Source: Allolobophora icterica (lineage: Eukaryota; Annelida; Clitellata; Crassiclitellata; Lumbricidae). Taken from it: 64,000 nucleotides of DNA. Where the stretch lies: positions 85,015,021 to 85,079,020 of the forward strand of contig OY744605.1 in assembly GCA_963556255.1 (NCBI GenBank). Reading direction: 5' to 3'. Under the pieces are notes generated by a model. The model was given only the letters and a program-made list of their open reading frames with translations. It searched no databases and was not told where the DNA came from. Of the stretch, positions 30,753-41,428 are shown piece after piece; the first letter of the stretch is position 1, and each line of letters begins with the position of its first letter. A program made the translations under genes and the position numbers.

Positions 30753-31391
30753 CCCTCGAGTGCCCAAGCTATTTTTTGGTACACGAATGCCCAACGGGGG
30801 GGTCCGACCGGACCCCAATGTTTTCATTGTGATATCTGCAGAACGGATTGGAATATTTTAACGGGGTTTGGCTTGTTATAATCCAAATTCAATTTGCAAT
30901 CGACTGATATATGGTGTTTTACAATAGCGCCACCTGGTGAAACTTTATTTGAACTTTAATACTAGTAGGTATTGTTTTGCAATTTCGGGATTTTTCGCAG
31001 GTATTCAATTGTACACATGTAGTTGTTGCCTGGTTGTGGGGTACAGGATTGTAATATTTTAACGGGATTTGGCTTGTTATAATCCTAATTCAATTTGCAT
31101 TCGACTGATATATGGTATTTCACAATAACGTGTGTTAAAAAAATTATTTCTGGGCTGGTAGACCATGTGCCAGTATGACCATCAGCCGCATATCTTGGGG
31201 GTGTCCTTGGTATATGCTATGGTTGTGGGCTATAGGGTGGTAGTATAATCACGCAAAATATATCATACGAAGCCCAATTGAAGGCTTTAGGATGTCCTAA
31301 AACCATTTTCCCAATTTCGCTGCCGTTCTAAAGTTATCCGTGAAAAAGCGGGTCTGGGGTCCGGTCGGACCCCCCCTTGGGCATTCGAGGG
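30753..31391. mobile_element. piggyBac-like MITE, 639 bp
   Basis: Ends CCCTCGAGTGCCC and GGGCATTCGAGGG, with TTAA directly on the left (30749-30752) and TTTTAA on the right. Inside each end is a GGGGTCCGACCGGACCCC-type palindrome. An 88-bp unit (AACGGGGTTTGGCTTGTTAT...) is repeated at about 30842 and 31045. No transposase remains. Confidence 0.75.
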
Positions 31392-31495
31392 TTTTAACAC
31401 TGAAACCAGTACTAAAATGTGACCGAGGTAATCTAAGGTGGTCAATAAAGGCCCAGGAAGCCATGAACAGTAAAAACAGTAATATCACGTTATGC

Positions 31496-31533
31496 TTAGA
31501 CACCTTTTAAATTAGCTCTTTATTTATATATAA
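31496..31533 (+). promoter_or_regulatory. PSE/TATA-like module
   Basis: GACACCTTTTAAATTAG at 31499, TATATATAAGG at 31525 (spacing 26). GGCATTTCAGTTCAACAGG follows, as at 20.9, 48.8 and 54.3 kb. Confidence 0.5.
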
Positions 31534-31649
31534 GGCATTTCAGTTCAACAGGTAGTCAATGATTAGGGTCCCTCTTCACATGCAATTCAGTAAAGAAATA
31601 CGAATTCAAGACCTATGAATGGAAAGATATATTAAAATGAATTTGTGTG

Positions 31650-31656
31650 CGCCTGC

Positions 31657-31695
<39 letters not shown>

Positions 31696-31718
31696 TGTGT
31701 GTGTGTGTGTGTGTGTGC
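31650..31718. repeat. (GTGC)n/(GT)n microsatellite
   Basis: GCGTGCGT units pass into GTGTGT. A similar tract is at 54566-54602. Confidence 0.95.
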
Positions 31719-31741
31719 AACAGCCTGTACGCCCATGTTAT

Positions 31742-32491
31742 ATATTGCATTGTATTATATTATATTGTATTCGGATATTTAAAAAACGCTTATAGCGGGA
31801 GGGCCATTCAGAAGCGCTCCAGTGCGACAGACACCGAGAGAAATGGAAGTTTTAAGAAAGGTAAAAGAGGAAGAGACGTTACCTGAGAGAATAGAAGCAC
31901 GAACGAACGGAGGAAGCTCATTCAAAAGAGCAGGGCCAATGGAGGCAAAATACCTAGATTGAGCCAGAGAAGTCCTGACACGGGGAACGAGGAGGTCAAA
32001 ACGGACTGAAGAGGAGCAAGACGGACTTCAGGAAGACCAATGACGAGGGAATTGCAGTAGTCAAGTCTAGAGCAGACAAATGCATGGCCAATTGAAGTGA
32101 ACATTGGAGATGAGAGAGAGCGACGGATAGCTCTAAGGCGCCTTAGGTGAAAGTAGGAAGTGCGAGTGAGTTTGGAATTGTGTTCAGTAAAGGCGAGAGA
32201 ATTGTCAAAGGTCACTCCCAGATCAAAAACGCTCGACGATAAAGTGAAAAGCGGAAACCTTTGAGAGAGCAGAGCAAAGTCAAATTTCTTTAAGTTGCTG
32301 AGGAGTGCCAAACCAGATAAATTTGGTTTTGGACGAGTTGAGGGAGAGGCGATTGGAAGACATCCAGGTATGGAGATCATGAGAAAGAGCTTCGATGCGC
32401 TCAGCAAGAAGAACTTGAGAGGAAGGAGGCCCGTGAACATAAGCCTGGACATCATCAGCAAAGAGGTGGCCTGAAGCCCCATGGATGGGGC
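31742..32491 (-). pseudogene. L2-type LINE fragment with the RT motif FADD and 3' tail
   Basis: On the minus strand, starting near 32490, IHGASGHLFADDVQAYVH contains the RT active-site FADD (about 32450-32462). SNRLSLNSSKTKFIW, DLGVTFDNSLAF, YFHLRRLRAIRR and CSRLDYCNSL follow in part in another frame. The tail GAGCGCTTCTGA...ATAAGCGTT and an (AATAT/C)n run end near 31742. Frameshifts make it non-functional. A hAT-like element abuts it at 32492. Confidence 0.85.
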
Positions 32492-34124
32492 AGTGTGATT
32501 CTCGTTAACGCTAACGATAACGAAAATGTTCGTTAACGAACAAAAAATGAAGTCGTTGACGATAACTTTAACTGTAACTAAACAATATCATTAACCATAA
32601 CTATAGCTCTAACGAAAATAACACTAACGAAAATTCATCGCTATTTTCGTTAATGAAATAAAAAGTGCAATATCGAATAACATGAGAACGTGAAAATGCG
32701 CTACTATGTTCGCCCCGGATTTTAGATTTGTGAATTAAACCAGTAGTAGTGGCTCATTCATTGATATTTAAAGGGTTTAGAAAAGTTTGACAATTTTTTA
32801 CAAGGCGAGGGGTGTTCAAGACAAAGTGACGTCAACAATAATTTTAATCAAAAAGTAACCATAGATTCGGAAAATCTTTATGAGTGATCGATTTCATTTT
32901 TTTGCATTTTAATCAAACGCCATTTTTTCCTCGTTTTGAATTATCTTGTTTATTGTTCCCAGATAAAAAGAGAAAATGTGCTGCATATTCTCTTTGCGAA
33001 TGGATTCTTTTCGAAAATCTAATATTTCGAGTTTCTTTTTCATGGAAAGATAATTTTTTCTTTCGATTGTTAATATTACAGAGTGAAAACTTGTGTTGAT
33101 TTTAATTTTCTATGTTAAAGTAGGGCTGTACCGAATAGGTGATTATTCGTATTCGCCCGATAACGAACAATTGGAACAGCTATTCGGCCGAATACGAATA
33201 CGAATACGAATAGTGTACAAATTAGGTCAACCGACAACATTCAAAATTTCAAATGTAAGCAATAGTTTCAGCTCAGTAAATTTAACACATAAACTAAAAG
33301 TAAACAGTCACTGCACGCAAAGAATGAGACTACTGACACTGCGATACCGCGGTCCAGGCAGTAGGCAACGTCTGGCTGTAACCACAGCATATTATGTTAA
33401 TGAGAGAGTGGCTTCAGTCCACTCGGTATAGCAGCCGCTTATGCAGAAACAGATGTCACGTGACCACTATTCGTATTCGGTCCGACAGCTACTATTCGGC
33501 CGAATACCGAATAGCTGTTTGGCCAACTATTCGGCCCCGAAGCGAATACGTAGCGAATATTCGGTACAGCCCTAGTTAAAAGGAATATTATAAAAAAAAA
33601 GTTATCATGTTCATGCTCAAATTAGAAATGTTCTTAATAAAATCAAATTGAATACACATTTAAAAGAAAACGAGATTGTATTTTGGATGGAAGAAACCAC
33701 TAAATATCTGTGACAGACAGTGATTCTATATGTAGGCTACCCAAGCCATTAAGTATCAAATTGAAATCTAAATAACAACATTTTGTTTTTTCGGCGATTT
33801 CAGTTTTTTGCATTTGTTAGAGTCATAGAAATTTTCTGGGGTGGGGTAATATTATTTGACATAATTTTGTTAGGGGGTCCTTGAATGTTTGACAGTTGTG
33901 GATATAGGGAAGGAGATCAAAAACTGCCTAAAATGTGTTGACATAATCGATGACCCCATTGGGACCAGGCGGAGCGCCGTTGAGACCAGTTGTAACTATG
34001 TGCTAACTAAAATTTACTAAAATAAAAGTCCAGTAACTATAACTGTAACTATAACTAAAATGAAAAGCCATTAACTATAACTGTAACTATAACTAAAATA
34101 AAATCTGTAAGGAGAATCACACTG
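32492..34124. mobile_element. hAT-like non-autonomous element, 1.6 kb, with a nested insertion
   Basis: Perfect 13-bp ends CAGTGTGATTCTC and GAGAATCACACTG. TAACTATAACT-type repeats lie inside both ends. Flanking octamers do not match well (GGATGGGG, GTATGATT). A second TIR element sits inside at 33121-33574. No transposase frame is left. Confidence 0.7.
33121..33574. mobile_element. Nested MITE rich in ATTCG repeats
   Basis: TAGGGCTGTACCGAATA mirrors TATTCGGTACAGCCCTA. CGAATACGAATACGAATA-type iterations lie near both ends. Flanks GTTAAAGT and GTTAAAAG (7 of 8) suggest an 8-bp target duplication. Confidence 0.8.
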
Positions 34125-34303
34125 GTATGATTTGCCAATCAAAGTAGCGATTGTAATGGATCCAGAGCTTAACGACACTGTATAGCAACAAAATCCGTAG
34201 ACATCGACAGAAATTATAGTAAACAGTTCTTATTGTTCCTACGACATCATACAGCGCATAAAATGCAGTTAGTTGAAATTGAAGCGATTTAAGGAAAATA
34301 AAA

Positions 34304-34342
34304 TATTTATAAAGAAAGACACCCCGATTTTCAGGTGTCTAA
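34304..34342 (-). promoter_or_regulatory. PSE/TATA-like module
   Basis: Minus-strand GACACCTGAAAATCGG (C at 34339), TATAAATATTT 28 bp on. A plus-strand GACACCCCGATTTT lies 20 bp away, giving local symmetry. Confidence 0.45.
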
Positions 34343-35084
34343 AGCCTCTAACGGTTTCTTACGTCACCTCTCAGAAAAGGCATTATTTCTGGAAGCATCC
34401 AGTGTAGTAGTCCAGCGTAGTGCTGTATTCATAATACAATAGAGGAGAAAGAAGGCCAAACTGAAAATGCAATAGCCTTTCAAGACTGGTCTTACTTAAT
34501 ACAGGATTCTACATTTAAGTCAAATTTTTTATCTCCAGTTCTTGCTTACGTCAAAGAACTTTTTGTACTCAACCAGGTTTAAGTTAAAGAGAATCTGACT
34601 AGGCTACTTAATTTAAATTCTACAGTGAGAACTGCGCACAATATCTTCAACGGCCTCTGATACCATAAGATGTCGTTAAACTAATCGAATGCATCCACAA
34701 TCGTAAGTTTCCTTTGCCATTAATTCCGAAGCGTAACTTATGGTAGAGTGAACGTAATTTTTGGTACACTGTGGGGATGAGGGATAGATGAATGGTAACA
34801 CTCTGGTCTGAACAGCATTAGATCTCGAAAAGTCGCTGTTCAATACCCTGTAGGATTATTCAGCCTTCCAGTCTCTGGGGGCAGCAGTAAACCTAGCGGG
34901 CGCCTTACAGGCTGCCAAGACGTATGTTAATTATTATTGTCAATTGTTCCGTCGCGTTTTAATTGCTTCAATATATCTCACTGTGGTTTGTCAGTGAGCT
35001 TGTCAATAAAAACGAATATTCTAAACGTGTACTGCCCTGACAGCCAAAGATGTCGCCTGTCCGTTGATTAATTGGAGCCCATCC

Positions 35085-35123
35085 TTAGACACCTTCAAAA
35101 TGAGTCTGTCGAAGCTATATATT
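35085..35123 (+). promoter_or_regulatory. PSE/TATA-like module
   Basis: GACACCTTCAAAATGAG at 35088, TATATATTTAAA at 35116, spacing 28. Confidence 0.5.
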
Positions 35124-35623
35124 TAAAAATTGACTTCCAATGTGTGTGTCGATAAACGCTGATACAGACGCCCGAAATTAGCCCGCCGACAAATTTACTG
35201 GGAACTACGAAGACAGACGTACACACGGACAGCCAGACGGATTGACACACAAACAAACAGCGGTTATTAAGTCTGTCTATATATATAATAAGAATCTGAT
35301 GCTTGTAAATTACATATTGTAAATTACATATTGATACATGATATAATTAGAACGGTAGATATTGTCATTGGATATAATTGAACTGAAGATTAGTGGATTA
35401 TTGCTTAAAGTTTTCAGAAATGGAGTCGGAGATTGGTGTCATAATTATAATTAAATGTACTGTGAATTTATATCTGACGTTGTTTAAATATTTCCTATGT
35501 GTGACAAATGTTGCCAAATACTGTTTAATTTGCATCAAAACAGTTTATAACTATGTTCATCATAGATAATGTTAGATTTATATTGCTTTAAATGATATGA
35601 CATAGTGACTTTGTACAGCTCTG

Positions 35624-35663
35624 TTCGACACCTCTAAATGGTGGCTTTCGGATGCTATAAGTA
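35624..35663 (+). promoter_or_regulatory. PSE/TATA-like module
   Basis: GACACCTCTAAATGGTGG at 35627, TATAAGTATCTCG at 35656, spacing 29. A block A copy follows 40 bp later. Close relative of 47354. Confidence 0.6.
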
Positions 35664-35965
35664 TCTCGTTTTCCGTTCATTGTATTTGTGAATTGTCGTC
35701 AACGCCTTTGATGTCATAGGACGACGTTAAACTGTGGAATAATAATAATAACATCTGGTTTCATTAACATTTAAGTTATTAATCCCGGTAACCACAAGAT
35801 GTCGCTAAACGATAGACAGAACTAATAACATCAAGAACGTTGTGAGCTGTTATTAGTTAGTTCCTGACACAAAAGTTCCTTGATGATATACAAAATAAAT
35901 GCCAATTCTCGAATTGTGCTGAAAACAAACAAATATCAAATCCTTTTCCGTCAAATTCCTTTTCC

Positions 35966-36200
35966 GTGGTGGCTCAGTGGTAAGTTCGGCGCCTTGTGAC
36001 CGGAGAGTTGCAGGTTCGAATCCCACTCTAGCCGCTGCGTACGGACCTTGGGCAAGTCCTTCACTCGCAATTGCTCGTGGCGCATCGGCGTGAAAATTCC
36101 GGCACAGTATCAAATGCTGTAGTTGGGAGCGCCTCTGAGTAGTAGTTGACTTCGAGAGGCGCTATAGAAATATCCGGAATAAAAAAGAAAGAAAGAAAGA
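35966..36200 (+). mobile_element. tRNA-derived SINE, family 1, copy 2, with L2-like tail
   Basis: TGGCTCAGTGGTAAG and GGTTCGAATCC (36013-36023) are the pol III boxes. The tail stem GCGCCTCT/AGAGGCGC and AATATCCGGAATAAAAAA match copy 1 and end in (GAAA)n. Confidence 0.9.
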
Positions 36201-37239
36201 TGCGAAGAGGTAGTTGAAACGTCCTCTGGTCGCTTCGTCCATTTCGTCCAACTCAGCTGACTCTTCAATAAACTCTTCCTTCAGGATAATTATCGTTGAA
36301 GAAGAACAAGAGACTGGGTAAGAGATGAGTTCGACCGCCGGAGAGATCACCTCCTGGACTGGCCATGTAACGGATGATTTACAGTTCACCAGAAAATCCT
36401 CAACAAGAAACTTAACGAAAGCGAAGAATTTAAGATCTTAAAATGAAATGAATTCTTCGTTTAGCGACACCTTGTGGCTGCTGCAACGTTGACGTCTATG
36501 CAAGAGGACTTCGGGCAGTACCGAAAATCGAAAATCCAAATTTCTAGCATTATAAAACGTTATATCAAGGTGTGCAATGATTTAAAATATTAATATTATT
36601 ATTACTATTACTATTAATTAATTAAATTTGTAACGGGCGCAAGGACACACCGAATGTGAATCCTACGCATGGACTGACAGTCGCCAGGAAAAGATCCGCT
36701 AAGATGTTCATAAGGAGTCGGCTGTCCGTTAATTAAATGGAGATCATCCTTAGACACCTTTAAAATGTGTTTACTAGATGCTATATAATAGAAAACTGAT
36801 TTCGTCGATGGTCATCTCCATTATGACACAGTGTCGTTAAACATCAACTAAATAAATAACCCTAAACATAATAATTGTGTGTGTTATCTTAACGTCAGGT
36901 CAATGGGTCTAATACCGTTAAAAAATTGAAACTGAGTAACTAGGTAACTCAAACACTGTCGTTTTCGAGTGGTGCCAGTCCGAAAACTTGGATAAGAGAG
37001 GAGGGCGCCGCTAATCAACTACGTTAGGACGCGGCCTCGTTAAACAGACACTTCCTAGAACGTAGGCTATTCTTTCACAGACTTCATATCAATTAATAAG
37101 CCAAAAATTATAATCGCCTGTTTTACAAAGCTAAACTGATAGTTTATCAATTCCACTGTAGCCTTAAACCAGATCATCCAAATAGTCTTTAGATAACAAG
37201 CACGTTAAGACTAGCATTCCCTACGCAGTCATGCAATAT
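36201..37239. other. Gene-free: block A/B relics and one module
   Basis: A reverse block A copy lies at 36466-36500 and a TATT-rich tract at 36590-36625. A partial block B (GGTGCCAGTCC, GAGGAGGGCGCCGCTAAT) runs 36965-37060 and ends in CTCGTTAAAC. A minus-strand open frame at 36162-36389 is unrecognised. Confidence 0.5.
36750..36789 (+). promoter_or_regulatory. PSE/TATA-like module
   Basis: GACACCTTTAAAATGTG at 36753, TATATAATAG at 36782, spacing 29. CACAGTGTCGTTAAAC follows at about 36829. Confidence 0.6.
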
Positions 37240-37490
37240 AGAACGGTTCCTTTCAACAAACATCTTCCTGTTTGTACCCAGGAAACAGACTGTACTTCGT
37301 AAAAGGACTTGTTCATGTCTTTTTCGTTCAGATTTTCTCTCACATTTTCCATCCATGTCTTTGTTTTATCTACATCGACTCCGTTTTCCCTCCACGTGGC
37401 AGTGCAATGCCCTTGTTGGTGATCTCTTGTCGTCCATTCTTGATACATGCCCAAACCATGTCAGTCTTCTTTTTCTTATCTTAATTTTTG
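37240..37490 (-). pseudogene. LINE C-terminal fragment (same family as 47489-47888)
   Basis: In shifting minus frames KTDMVWACIKNGRQE corresponds to the WFEYVSRMDDKRL region of the 47.5 kb copy, and KQRHGWKM to its GRQKKSWMDNV. Several stops are present. Confidence 0.55.
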
Positions 37491-37495
37491 GCTTA

Positions 37496-38105
37496 TTAAT
37501 TGGTTGAGGAAGGAATCAGGTCACTCTGTGCAGCAGAGCCAAGAAATCTTCGGCCAGGAATGGATGCGACCGATACACACGATTCCCTAAAATAAGATGG
37601 AGCACAGCCCACAAGGCAATAACAATTAATAATTAGGATCTTATATTCAATGCGTTTGTGCATCGGCATGAAGCTGGAAATATACATCCTACGAGACGAG
37701 CTGCAGCAATTAGAACAGACTGGATTTGGTTAATGTGGGAAAGAGTAAGCCCTGTAGACACAGCGTTGCCATAATTAACCCTCGACCGTAATTATGAATG
37801 CATGCATTGATGGTCGTAGCAGCTTGAGCTTTAAGCGAACGGTGTATCGTGAGTATCTGGCGTAGCTGATAGAAGCACGTTCGACATACTGCTCCCAAAT
37901 GCTCTGAAAAGGTCAATTCCTGGTCCAAGCTCACACACAAACCACGCACAGTAGTAGAAAATGAAATACCAGAGAAACGATGCTGCAAAGTAGGTAGATC
38001 GATTTTACAGATCTGACCACGGGTAACAGGCCAGATAAACATTATGTTCCGTGATTTATTGGATTTAGACACCATGTCTCTGAGTGCAGGGGATGGTGTG
38101 AACAA
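37496..38105 (-). pseudogene. CR1/L2-type LINE fragment
   Basis: VRGLCVSLDQELTFSEHL, CRTCFYQLRQILTIHRSL and a HNYGRGLIMAT region are followed in another frame by RIEYKILIINCYCLVG, APSYFRESCV, PGRRFLGSAAQSDLIP. This is the same protein region as the L2 copies but another subfamily. A frameshift or deletion at about 37690-37710 separates the two halves. Confidence 0.75.
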
Positions 38106-38250
38106 TATCTAGCCTAAATATCTCAGTATTAGCCAATATAGGCAGTTAGGCACTATATAAATTCTTTGTATGAATGAATGAACGAATGAATATAAATTTT
38201 CATTTGTTTCTTAGCATGATGAAATACAGTTCTGGATAATATGATATATG

Positions 38251-38803
38251 CAGTGATGGGCACTAAACTACTTTTTTTTAGTTAAACTAAAACTATTTTC
38301 CAACTAAAACAAAGTAGTTAAACTAAAGTTGGCAACTGATTTTGGAAATTAGTTAACTAAACTAAAAAAAAGTAGTTAAACTTTTTCCAACTATTTCCCA
38401 ACTATTTACGACAAACATTTTTGCAATAAAAGACGTTAAGTGAACTGTAATAATGCAAAGCGTCAATGACAATTTCACCTTCAAACTATGCAATGTGTAC
38501 TGTTCTGGCATACAGTTACATGTGCACTGTAAGTAGTGTATGAATTCGAAAACACAGGCTGTAAATGCTAAAACCATGCAGTGTTAAAATGTTTTTTTGC
38601 TGACAGTGTTCAATGTTCACTGTTGAAAAATAGTTGCATATTGCTGATTTTTTTAGTTAAACTTTTTAGTTAGCAACTAACATTTTTTAGTTAAACTATG
38701 GTTTTAACTAAACAATTTTTTTTAGTTAAACTTCTTCCTTAACTAAATTTTTTTAGTTAAACTAATAGTTAGCAACTTTTTAGTTAACTATTGCCCATCA
38801 CTG
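38251..38803. mobile_element. hAT-like MITE, 553 bp, perfect 8-bp target duplication
   Basis: CAGTGATGGGCA and TGCCCATCACTG are the ends, and GATATATG flanks both sides exactly. The inside is dominated by AACTAAA / TTTAGTT inverted words. Related segments at about 42930-42960 and 52930-52960 read through the site without it. Confidence 0.9.
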
Positions 38804-38992
38804 GATATATGCAGGTATGCAGGCAGACACAATGATAACTTAACAGTTGCAAAGTAACAGGAAGACAGACGGGAAAACATTGACACTCGACTAGGATTGA
38901 TCAAACTGTTTTGAAACATAACAAAAACTATTGGTTTAAATTGAGGTTGTCATGAAATTGAGCTAACAGTAAACATAAATGTTAAGAACTTT

Positions 38993-39032
38993 TAAGACAC
39001 CTTTTAAATTATAAATAACGATCATATATAAA
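38993..39032 (+). promoter_or_regulatory. PSE/TATA-like module
   Basis: GACACCTTTTAAATTATA at 38996, TATATAAATGAC at 39025, spacing 29. Confidence 0.6.
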
Positions 39033-39039
39033 TGACATT

Positions 39040-39769
39040 TTGCTTATATTACCAATGTCTTCCACATTGTATCACTACCTTGTCGTCACACATAAATTAT
39101 TGTATACAAGAATCTCAATTTACAGTTTATGATCTATAATTTCGACATCATGTCATACATAGTCTTAGGTAACTGGGCTAAATAATGGTTACTAAAGTAA
39201 CTATGTTATAACTTATTTTCTGACACTTGATTACTGCAAAAATAAATTGGGTTGTTTTTAATATGAAATGTATGGGATTAATAATTTGATTTAAACTGTT
39301 ACATTTTTTTTATTGGATACAACTGATGCTTAATAATATTTACAATAATTATTCTTCATCCTTACATATTACATACAACTTGGTTTGTGCGTAGTTTAAT
39401 GTTTGAAATTGGCTATTTGAGTTGATTTTGTAATAGATAGAACTGGCATTGAATAGTATTGATATTGATATTATTGTTCACACTTCTAGATAATAACTAA
39501 ATACTTTGCTTGTCATGATGGCATTACATACTGAACCTGTCTATATAATTGTTAGTGTGTATATTGCACGTAGATTTTAAATATGATGTAGATGGTCTAA
39601 TTTTAAGGTAGAGAGATGTGAAGCGTAATATTAATTATTAGTAGTTTTTCAAACGATCTTTAGCACCGAGATACACTTGTGCATAAGGGAAAGATTCATG
39701 TGTTAAACCCCAAACCCAATATAAAAATAAATTAATAGGCCAATTGCTGTTGAGACAGGAGGAGGGCGA
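39040..39769. other. Gene-free AT-rich sequence
   Basis: No repeats beyond short AT runs until AGGAGGAGGGCGACGTCATAATC (39757 on), a block B word that leads into the ACC/ACT tract, as at other microsatellite starts. Confidence 0.5.
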
Positions 39770-39787
39770 CGTCATAATCATCTTACT

Positions 39788-39899
39788 TCTACTACCACCA
39801 CCACCGCCGCCGCCGCCACCACCACAACCACCAACACAAATGCTATTTCTGCAGATATTACTACCAATACATCTACTACTACTGCTGCAGCTGCTGCTG

Positions 39900-39952
<53 letters not shown>

Positions 39953-39958
39953 GCCATT
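39788..39958. repeat. Compound (ACC/CCG)n and (ACT)n microsatellite
   Basis: ACCACC and GCCGCC units, then CTGCAG, then about 17 ACT units, directly after a block B end. Confidence 0.95.
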
Positions 39959-40067
39959 GACTTCCACTGTTAATACTACAACTACCATCACCACGACCAT
40001 TACTCTACGACTATCAATACTATTTCTGCGGCTACTATTACCACCACAACTACGACTATAATTACTA

Positions 40068-40337
40068 CTATGTTGGTCTTACCGGCCCAGTCGATTGCCT
40101 CTCTTTAGCCGTCATATCTGCAACCAGGACTAAAGCGCATGATAATTTACCATCTGCGTTTTTAGATGTGTCCGCCGCACATATAGCCGTTCTTCCCCCA
40201 TAGTTCGGATATGGGAGTCCGCTAGTCATATTCCCGACTACTGAACATAACGGTTTCCCTGCAATTTTGCAATTTTCAAATTTTTCAAATTTTACGACTC
40301 CATCTGGCATGTCATCCCGCACGAAGCCAAAAACCAC
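40068..40337 (-). CDS. Hypothetical 89-residue open frame in a repeated segment
   Basis: The frame MVFGFVRDDMP to GPVRPT has a Gly-rich GLPYPNYGGRT stretch. The segment is repeated at 16441-16620, where the minus frame reads a similar GIPYR..GKT followed by stops. It lies between an ACT microsatellite and a minus module (40365-40405), whose transcription would start beyond it and proceed leftward through it. I do not recognise it. It could be a small product of that module or a chance frame. Confidence 0.25.
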   Translation of the reverse strand: MVFGFVRDDMPDGVVKFEKFENCKIAGKPLCSVVGNMTSGLPYPNYGGRTAICAADTSKNADGKLSCALVLVADMTAKERQSTGPVRPT

Positions 40338-40364
40338 AGGAAGTAACAGTTTGAAAGCTAACGA

Positions 40365-40405
40365 GTCTTATATCACCTACTGTGAAGCGATTTAAAGGTG
40401 TCTCT
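40365..40405 (-). promoter_or_regulatory. PSE/TATA-like module upstream of the 89-residue frame
   Basis: Minus-strand GACACCTTTAAATCG (C at 40402), TATAAGAC 30 bp on. Confidence 0.55.
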
Positions 40406-41428
40406 AGGCAGTGGATAACATTAATTTGCATCACCGATTATTGACACTAAGTAAACACTTTTAACCAAATAGTACTGTATAAGACTATACGAAACATATT
40501 GCAAAATATGAATTTTATTTTCAATTGCGTGAAATAGAATAGAGACTGTAACTCGTGGCAAGTGTTTGTAGAGCCTTGTGTTTCGTTTGTACTGCTTAGG
40601 CTAAGTACCTCACACAGAAGAAATTAATTTAAGAATTTGGTTTTAATTATACGTCAAACGACATCTTATAGAAGTTTTCTGATTACAGTGATTAGGCCTA
40701 GACTAAGTCATATTGGCTGTGACTCTGTCATGGAATCGAAATCATTGACCCAACAGTGCTATCTGGCTAATTAACATAGCTCCCTAGGGGGAGCTTCTTC
40801 TTTGCACAGTCTCTGAGTTGCCTGGTCGCAGATGTTCTGCGTTCTAAAGAAAAGGCGCAAGTCTCCGGGAAGCTCACAGCAGGCGTATGGCACATCGATT
40901 AAATAGTACTAGTAGTCGAGAAGTAATAGTACAAATAGTAACAGTAGTAGTAAAACCACTCTTAGTAGTAACGGTAGTAGTCGTTTTTGTTGTTCTTGCT
41001 GCTGTTGCTGTTGTTGCGGTTTTATTTATTATCATTGTCTAGAAATCCGGCGACTGAAGAAGTTATTGTTTAACGACCTTACATCATAACCGAGATGATG
41101 ATCGATCGGTACCCTCCTCCTTTAATCAAGGGCGGGGCTGGCGCTTCCAGAATTCGAGCAATGGCGGAGTTTAGAAGAGAATAGTAACATCAGTTTTAGT
41201 GTCGACCTTACTTAACTTATATTGTTGTGTTAATAATACAATGATCGTTACTTGGTTAGTTACAACTCACCGACGATGAATCATTACAAAGATAATTTGC
41301 GACGCCCTTCTAATATATTCGTCGTCCTCCTGTATCCAGCCTTGGGACTGGCACCTCCCAAGCACGACAGTGGGGAAGCTTATATAGGGTACTTTTCAAT
41401 CATGAGTTTAACCAGATCTTGTGGCAAC
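40406..41428. other. Gene-free: left part of the 41.0/51.9 kb duplicated segment
   Basis: 40960-41230 is a reverse block B segment (41069-41168 core). 41230-41428 (TTAATAATACAATGATCGTT, CTCCCAAGCACGACAGTGG) matches 52165-52360. The sequence before 40960 shows no gene. Confidence 0.6.

Larger units (their letters stand above)
34125..35965. other. Gene-free: block A copies, three modules, AT-rich sequence
   Basis: Includes reverse block A at 34156-34215, plus-strand block A at 34641-34682, a second plus block A at 35697-35732 followed by GGAATAATAATAAT, and modules at 34304, 35085 and 35624. No gene is visible. Confidence 0.5.
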
